NCBI RefSeq assembly: GCF_000152725.1
Contig: NZ_CH724131.1
Location: 1,227,856-1,291,855 of the forward strand
Length of the DNA stretch: 64,000 nt
DNA from: Pseudooceanicola batsensis HTCC2597
Lineage (GTDB): Bacteria > Pseudomonadota > Alphaproteobacteria > Rhodobacterales > Rhodobacteraceae
Direction: 5' to 3'
Below are positions 52,120 through 62,324 of this stretch, piece by piece; within the stretch, counting starts at the first letter, position 1, and each line of letters opens with the position of its first letter. Both the position numbers and the translations under genes were made by a program. The notes below the pieces were generated by a model, which did not search any database, had not been told where the DNA came from, and saw nothing but the letters and a program-made list of their open reading frames with translations.

Positions 52120-53923
52120 GGCGCGGACCGCCGACGCCATCGCCGCCGAGATCATCGACCGCACCGGGGGCGACATCCGGCTCGCCCTGCCCCTCGGGCT
52201 GGGCAAGCCGGTGACGCTGCTCAACGCGCTGACCCGCGCCGTGGCCGACCGGCCCGAGACGCGCCTGTCCATCCTGACGGCGCTGACGCTCGAGCGGCCG
52301 GACATGTCGGCGGGCATGGCCCGGCGGTTCATGGCCCCGGCAGCCGACCGCCTCTTCGGCCGCTACCCCGAAATCGACTATGCCCGCATGATGCGCGCGG
52401 GCACCCTGCCCGGGAACATCGAAGTGTCGGAATTCTTCATGCTGGCGGGCCGCTGGATCGGCGTCACCGACGCGCAGCGCCGCTATATTCCGGCCAATTA
52501 CACCCATGCCTACGACGTGCTGGCGGCGTGGCGGCCAAACGTCCTGATGCAGCTGCTCGCGCCGCTCGACGGGGGTTACAGCCTGTCCTGCAACACCGAC
52601 ATCTCGGCCGACCTGCTGCGCGAAAGGCGCGCGGGACGGCTGGACTTCCTCGTCGCGGGCGAAACCAACAGCAACCTGCCCGCCATGGCCGGTCCCGAGG
52701 CAGCGCTCTCCGCCGATGAGGTCGATCTCTGCCTCGAGCCGGGCGAAGATTTCGACCTCTTCTCGGTGGTCAAGCGGCCCGTGGGTCATGCCGAACACGC
52801 CATCGGGCTGCATGTGGCCCGAACCGTTCCCGACGGCGGCACCCTGCAGATCGGCATCGGCGCGATCGGCGACGCCGTCGCCCATGCCCTGATGATGCGC
52901 CAGCGCGGCGACCTCTCGGACGTCACCCGCCGGACACCCTTCGCCCCCGACCCCTTCGACGAGGACGGGCCTTTCGATACCGGCCTCTATGCCGTCACCG
53001 AGATGCTGGTCGACGGCCTCCTCCGGCTCTTCGAAGTGGGCATCGTCCGGCGCGAGGTCGACGGAGCGGCGATCCACGCGGGCTTTTTCGTGGACTGCCG
53101 CGACTTCTACGAGAGGCTGCGCGCCCTGCCCGAGGCGCAGCGGCGCAGGATCCGCATGATGCCCGTCTCGTTCACCAACCAGCTCTACGGCGACGAAGCC
53201 GCCAAACGCGACGCCCGCCGCGATGCGCGCTTTGTCAATTCCGCCATGAAGGCCACCCTGCTGGGCGGGATCGTCAGCGACATCACCTCGAGCGCGCAGG
53301 AGGTCAGTGGCATCGGCGGCCAGTTCAACTTTGTCGAACAGGCCTTCGCGCTCGAGGGCGCCCGGGCGGTCCTGACCCTTCCCGCGACCCGCACCCGCAA
53401 GGGCGAGACGGTCTCGAACATCGTCTGGAGCCACCCGCACGAGAGCGTGCCGCGCGCCTACCGCGATCTGATCGTGACCGAATACGGCATCGCCGATCTG
53501 CGCGGAAAACGCGACGAGGACGCGATAGCCGAGATGTTGCGGATCACCGACAGCCGGTTCCAGGACGACCTGCTGGAGCAGGCGAAATCGGCCGGCAAGG
53601 TCGCGTCGGACGTCCGCATCGACCCGCAGTGGCGCGACAACACCCCCGAGCGCCTCGCCGCCTGGCTGGCCCCCCACGAGTTGCCCGCATTCCCGTTCGG
53701 CACGGACTTCGATGCGACGGAACGGCAGCTGCTGCCCGCGCTCGACATCCTCTCGGACATCCAGGGCAGCCGCAGGGGCATGGCGCGGCTGATCTGGCAG
53801 GGCCTCACCGCGACGCCCCCGCCCGAGGCGATGGCGCGGATGGGGCTCGACGCCCCTGGCTCCCTGCGCGAACGGGCCGAGGCCTGGGCGCTGGCGGGCG
53901 CCCTGCGCCGCGCCGGGGAGTGA
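52112..53923 (+). CDS. Acetyl-CoA hydrolase/CoA-transferase family protein
   Basis: A 603-residue class I CoA-transferase of the Cat1/acetyl-CoA hydrolase group. The C-terminal domain has the conserved AQEVSGIGGQFNFVEQA segment and the EYGIADLRGK motif. It appears to start at TTG 52112, 8 bases inside the end of fadJ, with CGAAGG upstream; no in-frame ATG precedes the conserved N-terminus. In this operon it may load fatty acids with CoA from a donor, or unload acyl-CoA, in place of a dedicated ligase. Family members also move CoA between succinate, acetate and propionate. Confidence 0.82.
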   Translation: MAEARTADAIAAEIIDRTGGDIRLALPLGLGKPVTLLNALTRAVADRPETRLSILTALTLERPDMSAGMARRFMAPAADRLFGRYPEIDYARMMRAGTLPGNIEVSEFFMLAGRWIGVTDAQRRYIPANYTHAYDVLAAWRPNVLMQLLAPLDGGYSLSCNTDISADLLRERRAGRLDFLVAGETNSNLPAMAGPEAALSADEVDLCLEPGEDFDLFSVVKRPVGHAEHAIGLHVARTVPDGGTLQIGIGAIGDAVAHALMMRQRGDLSDVTRRTPFAPDPFDEDGPFDTGLYAVTEMLVDGLLRLFEVGIVRREVDGAAIHAGFFVDCRDFYERLRALPEAQRRRIRMMPVSFTNQLYGDEAAKRDARRDARFVNSAMKATLLGGIVSDITSSAQEVSGIGGQFNFVEQAFALEGARAVLTLPATRTRKGETVSNIVWSHPHESVPRAYRDLIVTEYGIADLRGKRDEDAIAEMLRITDSRFQDDLLEQAKSAGKVASDVRIDPQWRDNTPERLAAWLAPHELPAFPFGTDFDATERQLLPALDILSDIQGSRRGMARLIWQGLTATPPPEAMARMGLDAPGSLRERAEAWALAGALRRAGE

Positions 53924-54097
53924 CCGGCGCACCCACGACGCTCGGCACGGGGGGCCTGACGAAAGCCGCGGCCCTCAGCGGACGAGCCCGCAGCCCCCGA
54001 GCGGCGCGCGCCGGTCTCCGCCGTCTCGGCCACGTGCCGGACCGCATGGTACGGCAGCGATCTTCGGATGCGCCCTCCGGCGAAGACCGCTCGCGGG

Positions 54098-55051
54098 TTA
54101 CGCCAGCAGCCAGGCGATATAGGCGATGTAGGCCGCCAGCATGACGCCGCCCTCGCGGCGTCCGATCCGCCAGCCCGTCCAGGCGAAGAGCACCAGCAGC
54201 AGGCTTGCCCCGCACATCACCCAGATGTCGAAGGCCAGGATCTCCGGCGGCATCGCCAGCGGGTGAACCAGCGCCGTGACCCCGAGGATTCCGAGGATGT
54301 TGAAGATGTTGCTGCCCAGCACATTGCCCAGGGCCACGTCGCCCTGCTTCTTGCGGATCGCGATGACCGAAGTCACCAGCTCGGGCATCGACGTGCCGAT
54401 GGCGACGATGGTCAGCCCGATGACGGTTTCGGAAATGCCGGCGGCCTCTGCCAGCGACACCGCACCCGAAACCAGGTAGCGCGCCCCGAAGATCGTCACG
54501 ACCAGCCCCCCGACCGCCGTCACGAGGGCCAGCCAGACGGGCTGCTCCGGCCCCGGCACGGCCTCGGCCTCGGCCGCGTAGACGCGCGCGGCCTCGGACC
54601 GCGCCGCCCGGCTTTCCACGATCAGCGTGAAGGCGAGATAGGCGGCCAGCGCCACGACGAACCCCGCCCCGACAAGCCGCCCGGCCTCGCCGCTCCAGAC
54701 CGCGCCGAGGCAGAGGGCGCTCGCCAGGATCATGACGCTCCCGTCGCGGCGGAAGGCGGCGGGCTGCACCGTGATCGGCGCCAGCAGGGCCGTCAGGCCG
54801 AGGATCAGCAGCACGTTGCCGATGTTGCTGCCCACCACATTCCCCACGGCGATCCCCGGCGCCCCGGCCAACGCGGCCTGCAGGCTCGTCACCAGTTCCG
54901 GAGACGAGGTGCCGAACCCCACGAGCGTCAGCCCGATCACCAGGGGCGGAAGCCCCAGCCGGTTCGCCACCGAGACCGCCCCGCGCACCAGCAGTTCGCC
55001 CCCGATGATCAGCCCCGCCAGACCCAGAACGACAAACCCGATTGCAGCCAT
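54098..55051 (-). CDS. Ca2+/Na+ antiporter family protein (CaCA, YrbG-like)
   Basis: Membrane antiporter of 317 residues with ten to eleven helices. Two inverted alpha repeats are clear: GFGTSSPELVTS with GNVVGSNIGNVLLILG in the first half and IGTSMPELVTS with GNVLGSNIFNILGILG in the second. Their acidic residues bind the cation. ATG 55051 has GGAGG 8 bases upstream. It is convergent with the CoA-transferase gene and separate from both neighbours' pathways. Exchange of Ca2+ for Na+ or H+ is the family function; ion preference is not resolvable here. Confidence 0.9.
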   Translation of the reverse strand: MAAIGFVVLGLAGLIIGGELLVRGAVSVANRLGLPPLVIGLTLVGFGTSSPELVTSLQAALAGAPGIAVGNVVGSNIGNVLLILGLTALLAPITVQPAAFRRDGSVMILASALCLGAVWSGEAGRLVGAGFVVALAAYLAFTLIVESRAARSEAARVYAAEAEAVPGPEQPVWLALVTAVGGLVVTIFGARYLVSGAVSLAEAAGISETVIGLTIVAIGTSMPELVTSVIAIRKKQGDVALGNVLGSNIFNILGILGVTALVHPLAMPPEILAFDIWVMCGASLLLVLFAWTGWRIGRREGGVMLAAYIAYIAWLLA

Positions 55052-55183
55052 GATCTTCTCTCCTCCGCCGTCCCCCACAGATACGGCGCGGCGGCGGTCG
55101 AACAAGGGGTCACGGCGCGGCGCACGGCATCAAACCGGCCGAAGCCGCCCCGGCACCAGTGAATGGCGCGGCCGTCGTGATGC

Positions 55184-55690
55184 TCAGCCTGCGCCTCTGG
55201 CGCCCGCGACCCAGGCCAGGATCGCCTCCGTCTCGGCCGGCACCATCTCTCCGAGGCCGTCCGAGAAGTCGCGAAAGGCGTCGAGGTTCAGGGGGTTGAC
55301 CACGGTCAGGGTCGGGATCCCCCGCTCCAGCGCACGGCCGATGGCCGCGCGGAAGCCGCGGCCCTGCGCCTCCTGCGCGCCGAACTTGTTCAGGATGAAG
55401 ACATCCGCCCCGGCCGCGATCTGCGCCTCGACATAGGCGACCCCCGTCTCCAGCGCCGCCACATCCATCCGGCAACCGCGCGAGCCGCGCCCGAGCTGCT
55501 GCGCGATGGGAAATGCCGGCCCGTCCGGCAGACATTTCAGGTCCATGTCGCAGGGATGCGCGCCCTCGCCGGGCGCGCGCACCTGGATCAGCCCGGTCAC
55601 GCAAAGCCCCTGCGCCGTCAGCATCGCGGCCACCTCGGCCAGCACGGCATTCGGCACGCCCCGGTCGGCGGTATGGATATAGCCCAGCAT
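55184..55690 (-). CDS. DUF2478 family protein
   Basis: A 168-residue protein starting MLGYIHTADRGVPNAVLAEVAAML. DUF2478 proteins are often encoded near molybdate transporters and resemble nucleotide-binding folds; the segment VFILNKFGAQEAQGRGFRAAI is the most conserved here. The usual P-loop region is poorly formed. No molybdenum genes are adjacent, so only the family assignment is offered. The start at 55690 drops a low-similarity upstream extension. Confidence 0.75.
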   Translation of the reverse strand: MLGYIHTADRGVPNAVLAEVAAMLTAQGLCVTGLIQVRAPGEGAHPCDMDLKCLPDGPAFPIAQQLGRGSRGCRMDVAALETGVAYVEAQIAAGADVFILNKFGAQEAQGRGFRAAIGRALERGIPTLTVVNPLNLDAFRDFSDGLGEMVPAETEAILAWVAGARGAG

Positions 55691-55823
55691 CGACCCGTCC
55701 TTTCGCCACGCCCTCGCGGTAGCGCATGCCGCGCCCTCTCGCAAGCGGGCGCGCGGCGGCGACCGACGACGGCCCGGCCGGTGTCAAGCCCCCGGCGCGC
55801 GCATCATTCACACTCCGTGAACC

Positions 55824-55837
55824 TTTTGCGCGTCAAA
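55824..55837 (+). promoter_or_regulatory. Candidate operator for polyol LacI regulator
   Basis: TTTTGCGCGTCAAA, sharing the ten bases GCGCGTCAAA with the site at 57242-57256 ahead of the transport operon. Confidence 0.5.
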
Positions 55838-56078
55838 TCCTCGCAACGATCGCATCACCGCCACGGCCCGCCGTCCCGACCGGCCCGCCGACGCGCGGCA
55901 GACGTGGCAAGGCAGAGGAGAGCCGCATGAACGCCGACCGCATCCACCCGGGGCACGATCCCCGTCCCCGCCCCGGCCCGGGCACACCCGGCTTGGCGCC
56001 CATGTACAGCCGTCGCGCCTCGGCTATAGTCCCCCTCGGCCCGGGCGGCTTGGCACATGCCCCGACGTCCTGTAAACT

Positions 56079-56092
56079 TGTCACGCGTAAAA
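56079..56092 (-). promoter_or_regulatory. Candidate operator upstream of the polyol LacI gene
   Basis: On the minus strand TTTTACGCGTGACA, with the palindromic core ACGCGT, similar to the operon operator TTTACGCGCGTCAAA. It lies 85 bp before the regulator start and suggests autoregulation. Confidence 0.5.
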
Positions 56093-56176
56093 TCACGCAC
56101 GACATCATACCGCTCCGCGACGCGCCTCCGGCTGCAGACCGGAACGCACCGCACGAGCGACGGGAGACCTTCGGCC

Positions 56177-57208
56177 ATGAGCCATGCAAAGATCCGCAAC
56201 ATGGAGGAATTCGCGGCGCTGAGCGGCATCTCGCGCCCGACCGTCTCCAAGTTCTTCCACGATCCCGACAGCGTCCGCAAATCCACCCGCGAACGGATCG
56301 AGGCGGCGCTCGAGCAGTACAACTATCGCCCCAACATCTACGCGGTGAACCAGAACCGCCGGATGACCAAGAATTTCGGCATTGTCGTCCCCTATCTCGC
56401 CGACCCCTTCTTCGCCGAAATCGCCCGCAACATCGAGGAGCTGGTGATCGCAGCCGGCTATCGCCCCATCCTCATGAGCTCGCACGGGGAGCCGGCCAAC
56501 GAGGTCGAGAACCTCGATGCGCTGCGCGCCATCAAGCCGGCCGGCGTCCTCCTGGCGCCCCTGGGCCGGGCCTCGGACCGCGACGCCGTCGCCGCCTTCT
56601 GCCGGGATGTGCCGACCGTTCATTTCGACAGCAATATCGAGGGGATGGGCGATGTCTTCGTCGGCCATGACAACGATCACGCCACCGCCCTCATGGTCGA
56701 TTACCTGGCCCGCACGGGCGAGCCGCCGGCATTCTTCGAGATGCGCACCCCGACCAATCCGAACGCCGGCAAGCGCCGCCGCGCCTACATCGCCACGATG
56801 GAGCGCCTGGGCCACGAGCCGCAGATCGTCCAGGTCGAGGGGCAGGACTGGGAATTCGAGCGGATCGGCTACGAGGGCGGCCTGCGCGTCCTGTCCGATC
56901 GCTCGCTCGCGACCGACACGGTCTTCTGCAGCAACGACCGGCTGGCCATCGGCTTTCTCGCCGCCGCCTTCGAAAAGGGCCTGCGGGTCGGCCGCGGCGA
57001 GGGCAGCGCCCTGCGCGTGGCGGGACACGACAACCACCCCTTCACGCGGTACACATGTCCGACCCTGACCACCGTGGCGCAGAACTACCGCGCGATCTCG
57101 CGCAAGAGCGTCGAGGAAATGCTCGCGCTGATCGAGTCGGACGAACGCCCCGCCACGCGCGAGACCACGCTCTTCGACGGGGAACTGATCGTTCGGGCCT
57201 CGGCCTAA
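56177..57208 (+). CDS. LacI-family regulator of the sorbitol/mannitol operon
   Basis: A 343-residue LacI-type regulator. The N-terminal HTH is MEEFAALSGISRPTVSKFFHD (residues 9-29) and the hinge helix region is RERIEAALEQYNYRPN; the rest is a sugar-binding domain. ATG 56177 (MSHAKIRNMEE) fits the family length and has GGGAG upstream. It is transcribed toward the transport operon, which begins 134 bp later. It probably responds to a polyol or its ketose product. Confidence 0.88.
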   Translation: MSHAKIRNMEEFAALSGISRPTVSKFFHDPDSVRKSTRERIEAALEQYNYRPNIYAVNQNRRMTKNFGIVVPYLADPFFAEIARNIEELVIAAGYRPILMSSHGEPANEVENLDALRAIKPAGVLLAPLGRASDRDAVAAFCRDVPTVHFDSNIEGMGDVFVGHDNDHATALMVDYLARTGEPPAFFEMRTPTNPNAGKRRRAYIATMERLGHEPQIVQVEGQDWEFERIGYEGGLRVLSDRSLATDTVFCSNDRLAIGFLAAAFEKGLRVGRGEGSALRVAGHDNHPFTRYTCPTLTTVAQNYRAISRKSVEEMLALIESDERPATRETTLFDGELIVRASA

Positions 57209-57241
57209 CCCACGGATTTCTTTACCCGCGCCCACTTTTTC

Positions 57242-57292
57242 TTTACGCGCGTCAAATTTTCGTTGACGATTTCGCAAGCCTTTGCCTAGTAT
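57242..57292 (+). promoter_or_regulatory. Promoter and operator of the polyol operon
   Basis: TTGACG (57263-57268) is 18 bases from TAGTAT (57287-57292), a good sigma-70 promoter. TTTACGCGCGTCAAA (57242-57256), with palindromic core ACGCGCGT, sits just upstream of the -35. A related TTTACCCGCGCCCAC lies at 57221-57235. The position upstream of -35 would suit an activating or looping regulator. Confidence 0.65.
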
Positions 57293-57342
57293 GATGGCGC
57301 ACCTGAGGAGAGGTGCAGAACAGTTCCGAGGGAGGAGCCCCA

Positions 57343-58646
57343 ATGAACCTGACGACCGTACTCCGTGCGGCGACCGCCCTGTCGCTCGCCGCCTCCGGTG
57401 CAGCCTTCGCCGACACGATCACCATCGCCACCGTCAACAACGGCGACATGATCCGCATGCAGGGCCTCACCGACGATTTCACCGAAAAAACCGGTCACGA
57501 GGTGGAATGGGTCACGCTCGAGGAGAATGTCCTCCGCCAGCGCGTCACCACCGACATCACCACCCGCGGCGGCCAGTTCGACATCATGACCATCGGCATG
57601 TACGAAACGCCGATCTGGGCGGCCAACGACTGGCTCGTGCCGCTGGACGACCTGCCCGAGGATTACGACGCCGCCGACATCCTGCCCGCCATGCGCGACG
57701 GCCTGTCCCACGACGGCACGCTCTACGCCGCGCCCTTCTACGGCGAAAGCTCGATGATCATGTACCGCACCGACCTCATGGAAGAGGCGGGGCTCGAGAT
57801 GCCCGAAGCGCCGAGCTGGGACTTCATCGGCGAAGCGGCCCGCGCCATGACCGACAGGGACAACGAGATCTACGGCATCTGCCTGCGCGGCAAGGCCGGC
57901 TGGGGCGAGAACATGGCCTTCCTCACCGCCATGTCCAACAGTTTCGGCGCGCGCTGGTTCGACGAGAACTGGCAGCCCCAGTTCGACAGCGCGGCCTGGT
58001 CCGAGACGCTGAACTTCTACCTCGACCTGATGAACGACGCGGGCCCTCCGGGCGCCTCCTCGAACGGCTTCAACGAAAACCTGTCGCTCTTCCAGCAGGG
58101 CAAGTGCGGCATGTGGATCGACGCCACCGTCGCGGCCTCCTTCGTGACCGATCCCGACGATTCCACCGTGGCCGACAAGGTTGGCTTCGCCCTCGCCCCC
58201 AGCAAGGAGGGTGTGGACCGGCGCGGCAACTGGCTCTGGGCCTGGGCGCTCGCCATCCCCGCCGGAACGGACAACGAGGCCGCGGCGAAGGAGTTCATCC
58301 AGTGGGCGACATCGAAGGAATACATCGAACTCGTCGCCGAGAACGAAGGCTGGGCCAATGTCCCGCCGGGTGCGCGCACCTCGCTCTACGAGAACGAGAA
58401 CTACAAGGACATCCCTTCGCGCAGATGACGCTCAAGTCGATCAACGCGGCCGATCCGCTCAACCCGACCGTCGAACCGGTGCCCTATGTCGGCGTCCAGT
58501 TCGTCGCGATCCCGGAATTCGCGGGCTTCGCTACCGAGGTCGGACAGGAATTCTCGGCCGCGCTCGCCGATCAGCAAAGCGCCGAAGAAGCGCTGGAGAA
58601 GGCCCAGGCCCTCACCACTGATGCCATGGAAGCCGCAGGCTACTGA
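57343..58646 (+). pseudogene. smoE: Polyol ABC transporter substrate-binding protein, frameshifted near the 3' end
   Basis: Extracellular solute-binding protein of the SmoE/MtlE group, about 434 residues if intact. The signal peptide is MNLTTVLRAATALSLAASGAAFA; the mature part starts DTITIATVNNGDMIRMQGL. The frame is normal up to YENENYKDIP, then a missing base in the C run at 58413-58415 gives SRR-stop at 58428. In the next frame the family C-terminus continues as FAQMTLKSINAADPLNPT to EEALEKAQALTTDAMEAAGY and a stop at 58646. About 75 residues are lost if this is real. A one-base sequencing gap is equally possible. GGAGG precedes ATG 57343. Confidence 0.85.
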
Positions 58647-58661
58647 CAGGCACCTCCCTGG

Positions 58662-58692
58662 CCGGGGGACGGGCATCGCGCCTGCCCCCCGG
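58662..58692 (+). terminator. Intercistronic hairpin after smoE
   Basis: CCGGGGG (58662-58668) pairs with CCCCCGG (58686-58692), with partial inner pairing GGGC/GCC. It lies between the binding-protein gene and the permease genes, where such hairpins often keep the binding-protein message more abundant. Confidence 0.5.
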
Positions 58693-58749
58693 TCCTTTGG
58701 CCCCGGCCGCCCTATGCCGGCCCCCTGCCCGCCCCCGGAGGACATCGCC

Positions 58750-59616
58750 ATGGCGACCCAGCATTCCCGATCCGCGGCCCGGTTCATGATGGCCCCCGCC
58801 GTGATCCTGCTTCTGGGCTGGATGCTCGTGCCCCTCACGATGACCCTGTGGTTCTCGTTCAAGAAATACCTGCCGTTGCGCGGCGGCGACCTCGGCTGGG
58901 TCGGCTTCGACAACTACGTCCGCTTCGTCTCGTCCTCGTCCTTCTGGCCCGCGGTGCAGGCGACCCTGGTCATCGTCCTGGGCGTGCTGGTCGTCACCGT
59001 CTGCCTCGGCGTGCTGCTGGCGATCCTGCTGGATCAGCCGATGTGGGGCCAGGGCGTGGTCCGCATCCTCGTCATCGCCCCCTTCTTCGTCATGCCGACC
59101 GTCTCGGCGCTGGTCTGGAAGAACATGTTCATGGACCCGGTGAACGGCCTCTTCGCCCACCTGTGGAAGGCCTTCGGGGCCGAGCCGATCTCGTGGCTCA
59201 GCGAGGCCTCGCTCTTCTCGATCATCCTGATCGTCTCGTGGCAGTGGCTGCCGTTTGCCACGCTGATCCTTCTGACGGCGATCCAGTCGCTCGACAGCGA
59301 ACAGCTCGAGGCGGCCGAGATGGACGGCGCGCCGGTGCTGAAACGCTTCTGGTACATCATCCTGCCGCATCTCAGCCGCGCGATCACCGTGGTGGTGCTG
59401 ATCCAGACGATCTTCCTGCTGTCCATCTTCGCCGAGATCTTCGTGACCACCCAGGGCTCCTTCGGAACCCGGACGCTGACCTACCTGATCTACCAGCGCG
59501 TCCTCGAGAGCCAGAACGTCGGCCTCGGCTCCGCCGGCGGGGTGTACGCGATCATCCTCGCCAATATCGTCGCCATCTTCCTGATGCGGATCGTGGGGAG
59601 GAATCTCGATGCGTGA
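58750..59616 (+). CDS. smoF: Polyol ABC transporter permease SmoF
   Basis: Inner-membrane permease of 288 residues with six helices, starting MATQHSRSAARFMMAPAVILLL. The EAA loop is EQLEAAEMDGAPVLKRFWYIILPHL, which docks the ATPase. GGAGGA lies upstream of ATG 58750. MalF-type partner of the next permease. Confidence 0.92.
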   Translation: MATQHSRSAARFMMAPAVILLLGWMLVPLTMTLWFSFKKYLPLRGGDLGWVGFDNYVRFVSSSSFWPAVQATLVIVLGVLVVTVCLGVLLAILLDQPMWGQGVVRILVIAPFFVMPTVSALVWKNMFMDPVNGLFAHLWKAFGAEPISWLSEASLFSIILIVSWQWLPFATLILLTAIQSLDSEQLEAAEMDGAPVLKRFWYIILPHLSRAITVVVLIQTIFLLSIFAEIFVTTQGSFGTRTLTYLIYQRVLESQNVGLGSAGGVYAIILANIVAIFLMRIVGRNLDA

Positions 59617-59633
59617 GCGCCCCCGACATCGCG

Positions 59634-59689
59634 CCCCGGACCCGATCCGGGGCCTCCCAGCCACCGACGAGGTCCCGGGTCACACCCGG
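59634..59689. repeat. REP-like pair of hairpins between smoF and smoG
   Basis: Two hairpins in the 91-bp gap: CCCCGGA-N5-TCCGGGG (59634-59652) and CCGGGT-CAC-ACCCGG (59675-59689). The mosaic of CCCCGGACC.GATCCGGGG with CCCGGGTCACACCCGG is the style of dispersed intergenic palindromes in alphaproteobacteria. Single copy in this window. Confidence 0.55.
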
Positions 59690-59707
59690 AACGGAAGGAC
59701 CTGAGCC

Positions 59708-60538
59708 ATGGCCCGCAGCGTCACCACCAACCGCAAGCACGCCAATACCGTCCTCGCCTGGGGCGTCGGCCTGCTGATCTTCTTCCCGATCCTCTGGACG
59801 ATCCTGACCAGCTTCAAGACCGAGGCGCAGGCCATCGCCAGCCCGCCGGTCTTCCTGAACTTCGACTGGACGCTGGAAAACTACGCCATCGTGCAGGAGC
59901 GCTCGGACTACATGCGCTTCCTGTGGAACTCGGTCATCATCGCCGGCGGCTCGACCCTGCTCGGCGTGATCATCGCCGTGCCCGCCGCCTGGTCCATGGC
60001 CTTCGTGCCCTCGAAACGGACCAAGGACATCCTGCTGTGGATGCTGTCCACCAAGATGCTGCCGGCAGTCGGCGTGCTCTACCCGATCTACCTGATCTTC
60101 ATCCGCCTCGGGCTGCTCGACAGCCGCGTGGGGCTGGTGATCGTGATCATGCTGATCAACCTGCCGATCATCGTCTGGATGCTCTACACCTACTTCCGCG
60201 AGATCCCCGGCGAGATCCTCGAAGCCGCCCGGATGGACGGCGCCACCCTGCGCGAGGAAATCCTGTATGTGCTGACGCCGATGGCGATCCCCGGCATCGC
60301 CTCGACCATCCTGCTGAACATCATCCTCGCCTGGAACGAGGCGTTCTGGACGCTGAACCTGACCGCCGCCAGGGCCGCCCCCCTCACGGCCTTCATCGCC
60401 TCCTATTCCAGCCCCGAGGGGCTTTTCTACGCCAAGCTCAGCGCCGCCTCGACCATGGCGATCGCGCCGATCCTCATCCTCGGCTGGTTCAGCCAGAAAC
60501 AACTGGTGCGCGGCCTGACCTTCGGCGCGGTGAAATAA
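59708..60538 (+). CDS. smoG: Polyol ABC transporter permease SmoG
   Basis: MalG-type permease of 276 residues with six helices. The EAA loop is [29 protein letters not shown] and the C-terminal [17 protein letters not shown] is typical of sugar permeases. It follows smoF after a gap holding a REP-like element and precedes the ATPase gene by 11 bp. Confidence 0.93.
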   Translation: MARSVTTNRKHANTVLAWGVGLLIFFPILWTILTSFKTEAQAIASPPVFLNFDWTLENYAIVQERSDYMRFLWNSVIIAGGSTLLGVIIAVPAAWSMAFVPSKRTKDILLWMLSTKMLPAVGVLYPIYLIFIRLGLLDSRVGLVIVIMLINLPIIVWMLYTYFREIPGEILEAARMDGATLREEILYVLTPMAIPGIASTILLNIILAWNEAFWTLNLTAARAAPLTAFIASYSSPEGLFYAKLSAASTMAIAPILILGWFSQKQLVRGLTFGAVK

Positions 60539-60549
60539 GGACAAGACCC

Positions 60550-61550
<1,001 letters not shown>

Positions 61551-61554
<4 letters not shown>

Positions 61555-62324
61555 AACGGCTCGACGGCAGGACCGCCCTTATCACGGGCGCGGCGCGCGG
61601 CATCGGGCGCGCCTTCGCCGAGGCCTACGTGGCCGAGGGCGCACGCGTCGCCATCGCCGACATCGATTTCGGCCGGGCGCTGGAAGCCGCCGCCGCACTC
61701 GGCGAGGGGGCCATCGCCGTCGGGATGGACGTGGCCGATCAGGACAGCATCGACCGCGCCGTCTCGGAAACCGTGGCGGCCCTGGGCCGGATCGACATCC
61801 TGGTGAACAACGCCGCCGTCTTCACCGCCGCCCCGGTGGTCGAGATCGGGCGCGCCGACTTCGACCGCGCCTTCGCGATCAACGTCGCCGGCACCCTCTT
61901 CACCATGCAGGCCGTCGCGCGCCACATGATCGAACACGGCATCCGCGGCCGCATCATCAACATGGCCAGCCAGGCGGGGCGCCGGGGCGAGCCTCTGGTC
62001 GCCGTCTACTGCGCGACCAAGGCGGCGGTCATCAGCCTGACCCAGTCGGCCGGGCTGGACCTGATCCGGCACGGCATCAAGGTCAACGCCATCGCCCCCG
62101 GCGTGGTCGAGGGCGACCACTGGGACGGGGTCGACGCGCTGTTCGCGCGATACGAGGGCAAGAGGCCAGGACAGAAGAAGCAGGAGGTCGGCGCGGCGGT
62201 GCCCTACGGCCGCATGGGTCGCGCCGAGGACCTGACCGGCATGGCCGTCTTCCTCGCCTCGGACGAGGCCGAATACATCGTCGCCCAGACCTACAACGTC
62301 GACGGCGGCAACTGGATGAGCTGA
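61551..62324 (+). CDS. smoS: Sorbitol/galactitol dehydrogenase SmoS (SDR)
   Basis: Short-chain dehydrogenase of 257 residues that oxidises D-glucitol to fructose with NAD+. Cofactor motif TGAARGIG at 12-19, NNAAV at 86-90, catalytic Ser140, Tyr153 and Lys157 (YCATK), numbering that agrees with the R. sphaeroides enzyme. Overlaps smoK and mtlK starts, so expression is coupled with transport. Confidence 0.93.

Larger units (their letters stand above)
55691..56176. other. Control region upstream of the polyol regulator gene
   Basis: 486 bp between divergent DUF2478 and LacI genes. It has two sites related to the polyol operon operator (55824-55837 and 56079-56092). Frames crossing it on either strand have no ribosome sites and are not called. 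Confidence 0.45.

Noticed and set aside
55921-56670. Plus-strand frame beginning MNADRIHPGHDP before the polyol LacI gene
   Set aside because: It continues out of frame through the LacI gene and has no family features.
59634-59689. Hairpins between smoF and smoG as further copies of the micro-element
   Set aside because: They lack the CCTCTC and TGYCGGG flanks and look like ordinary REP-style intergenic palindromes.
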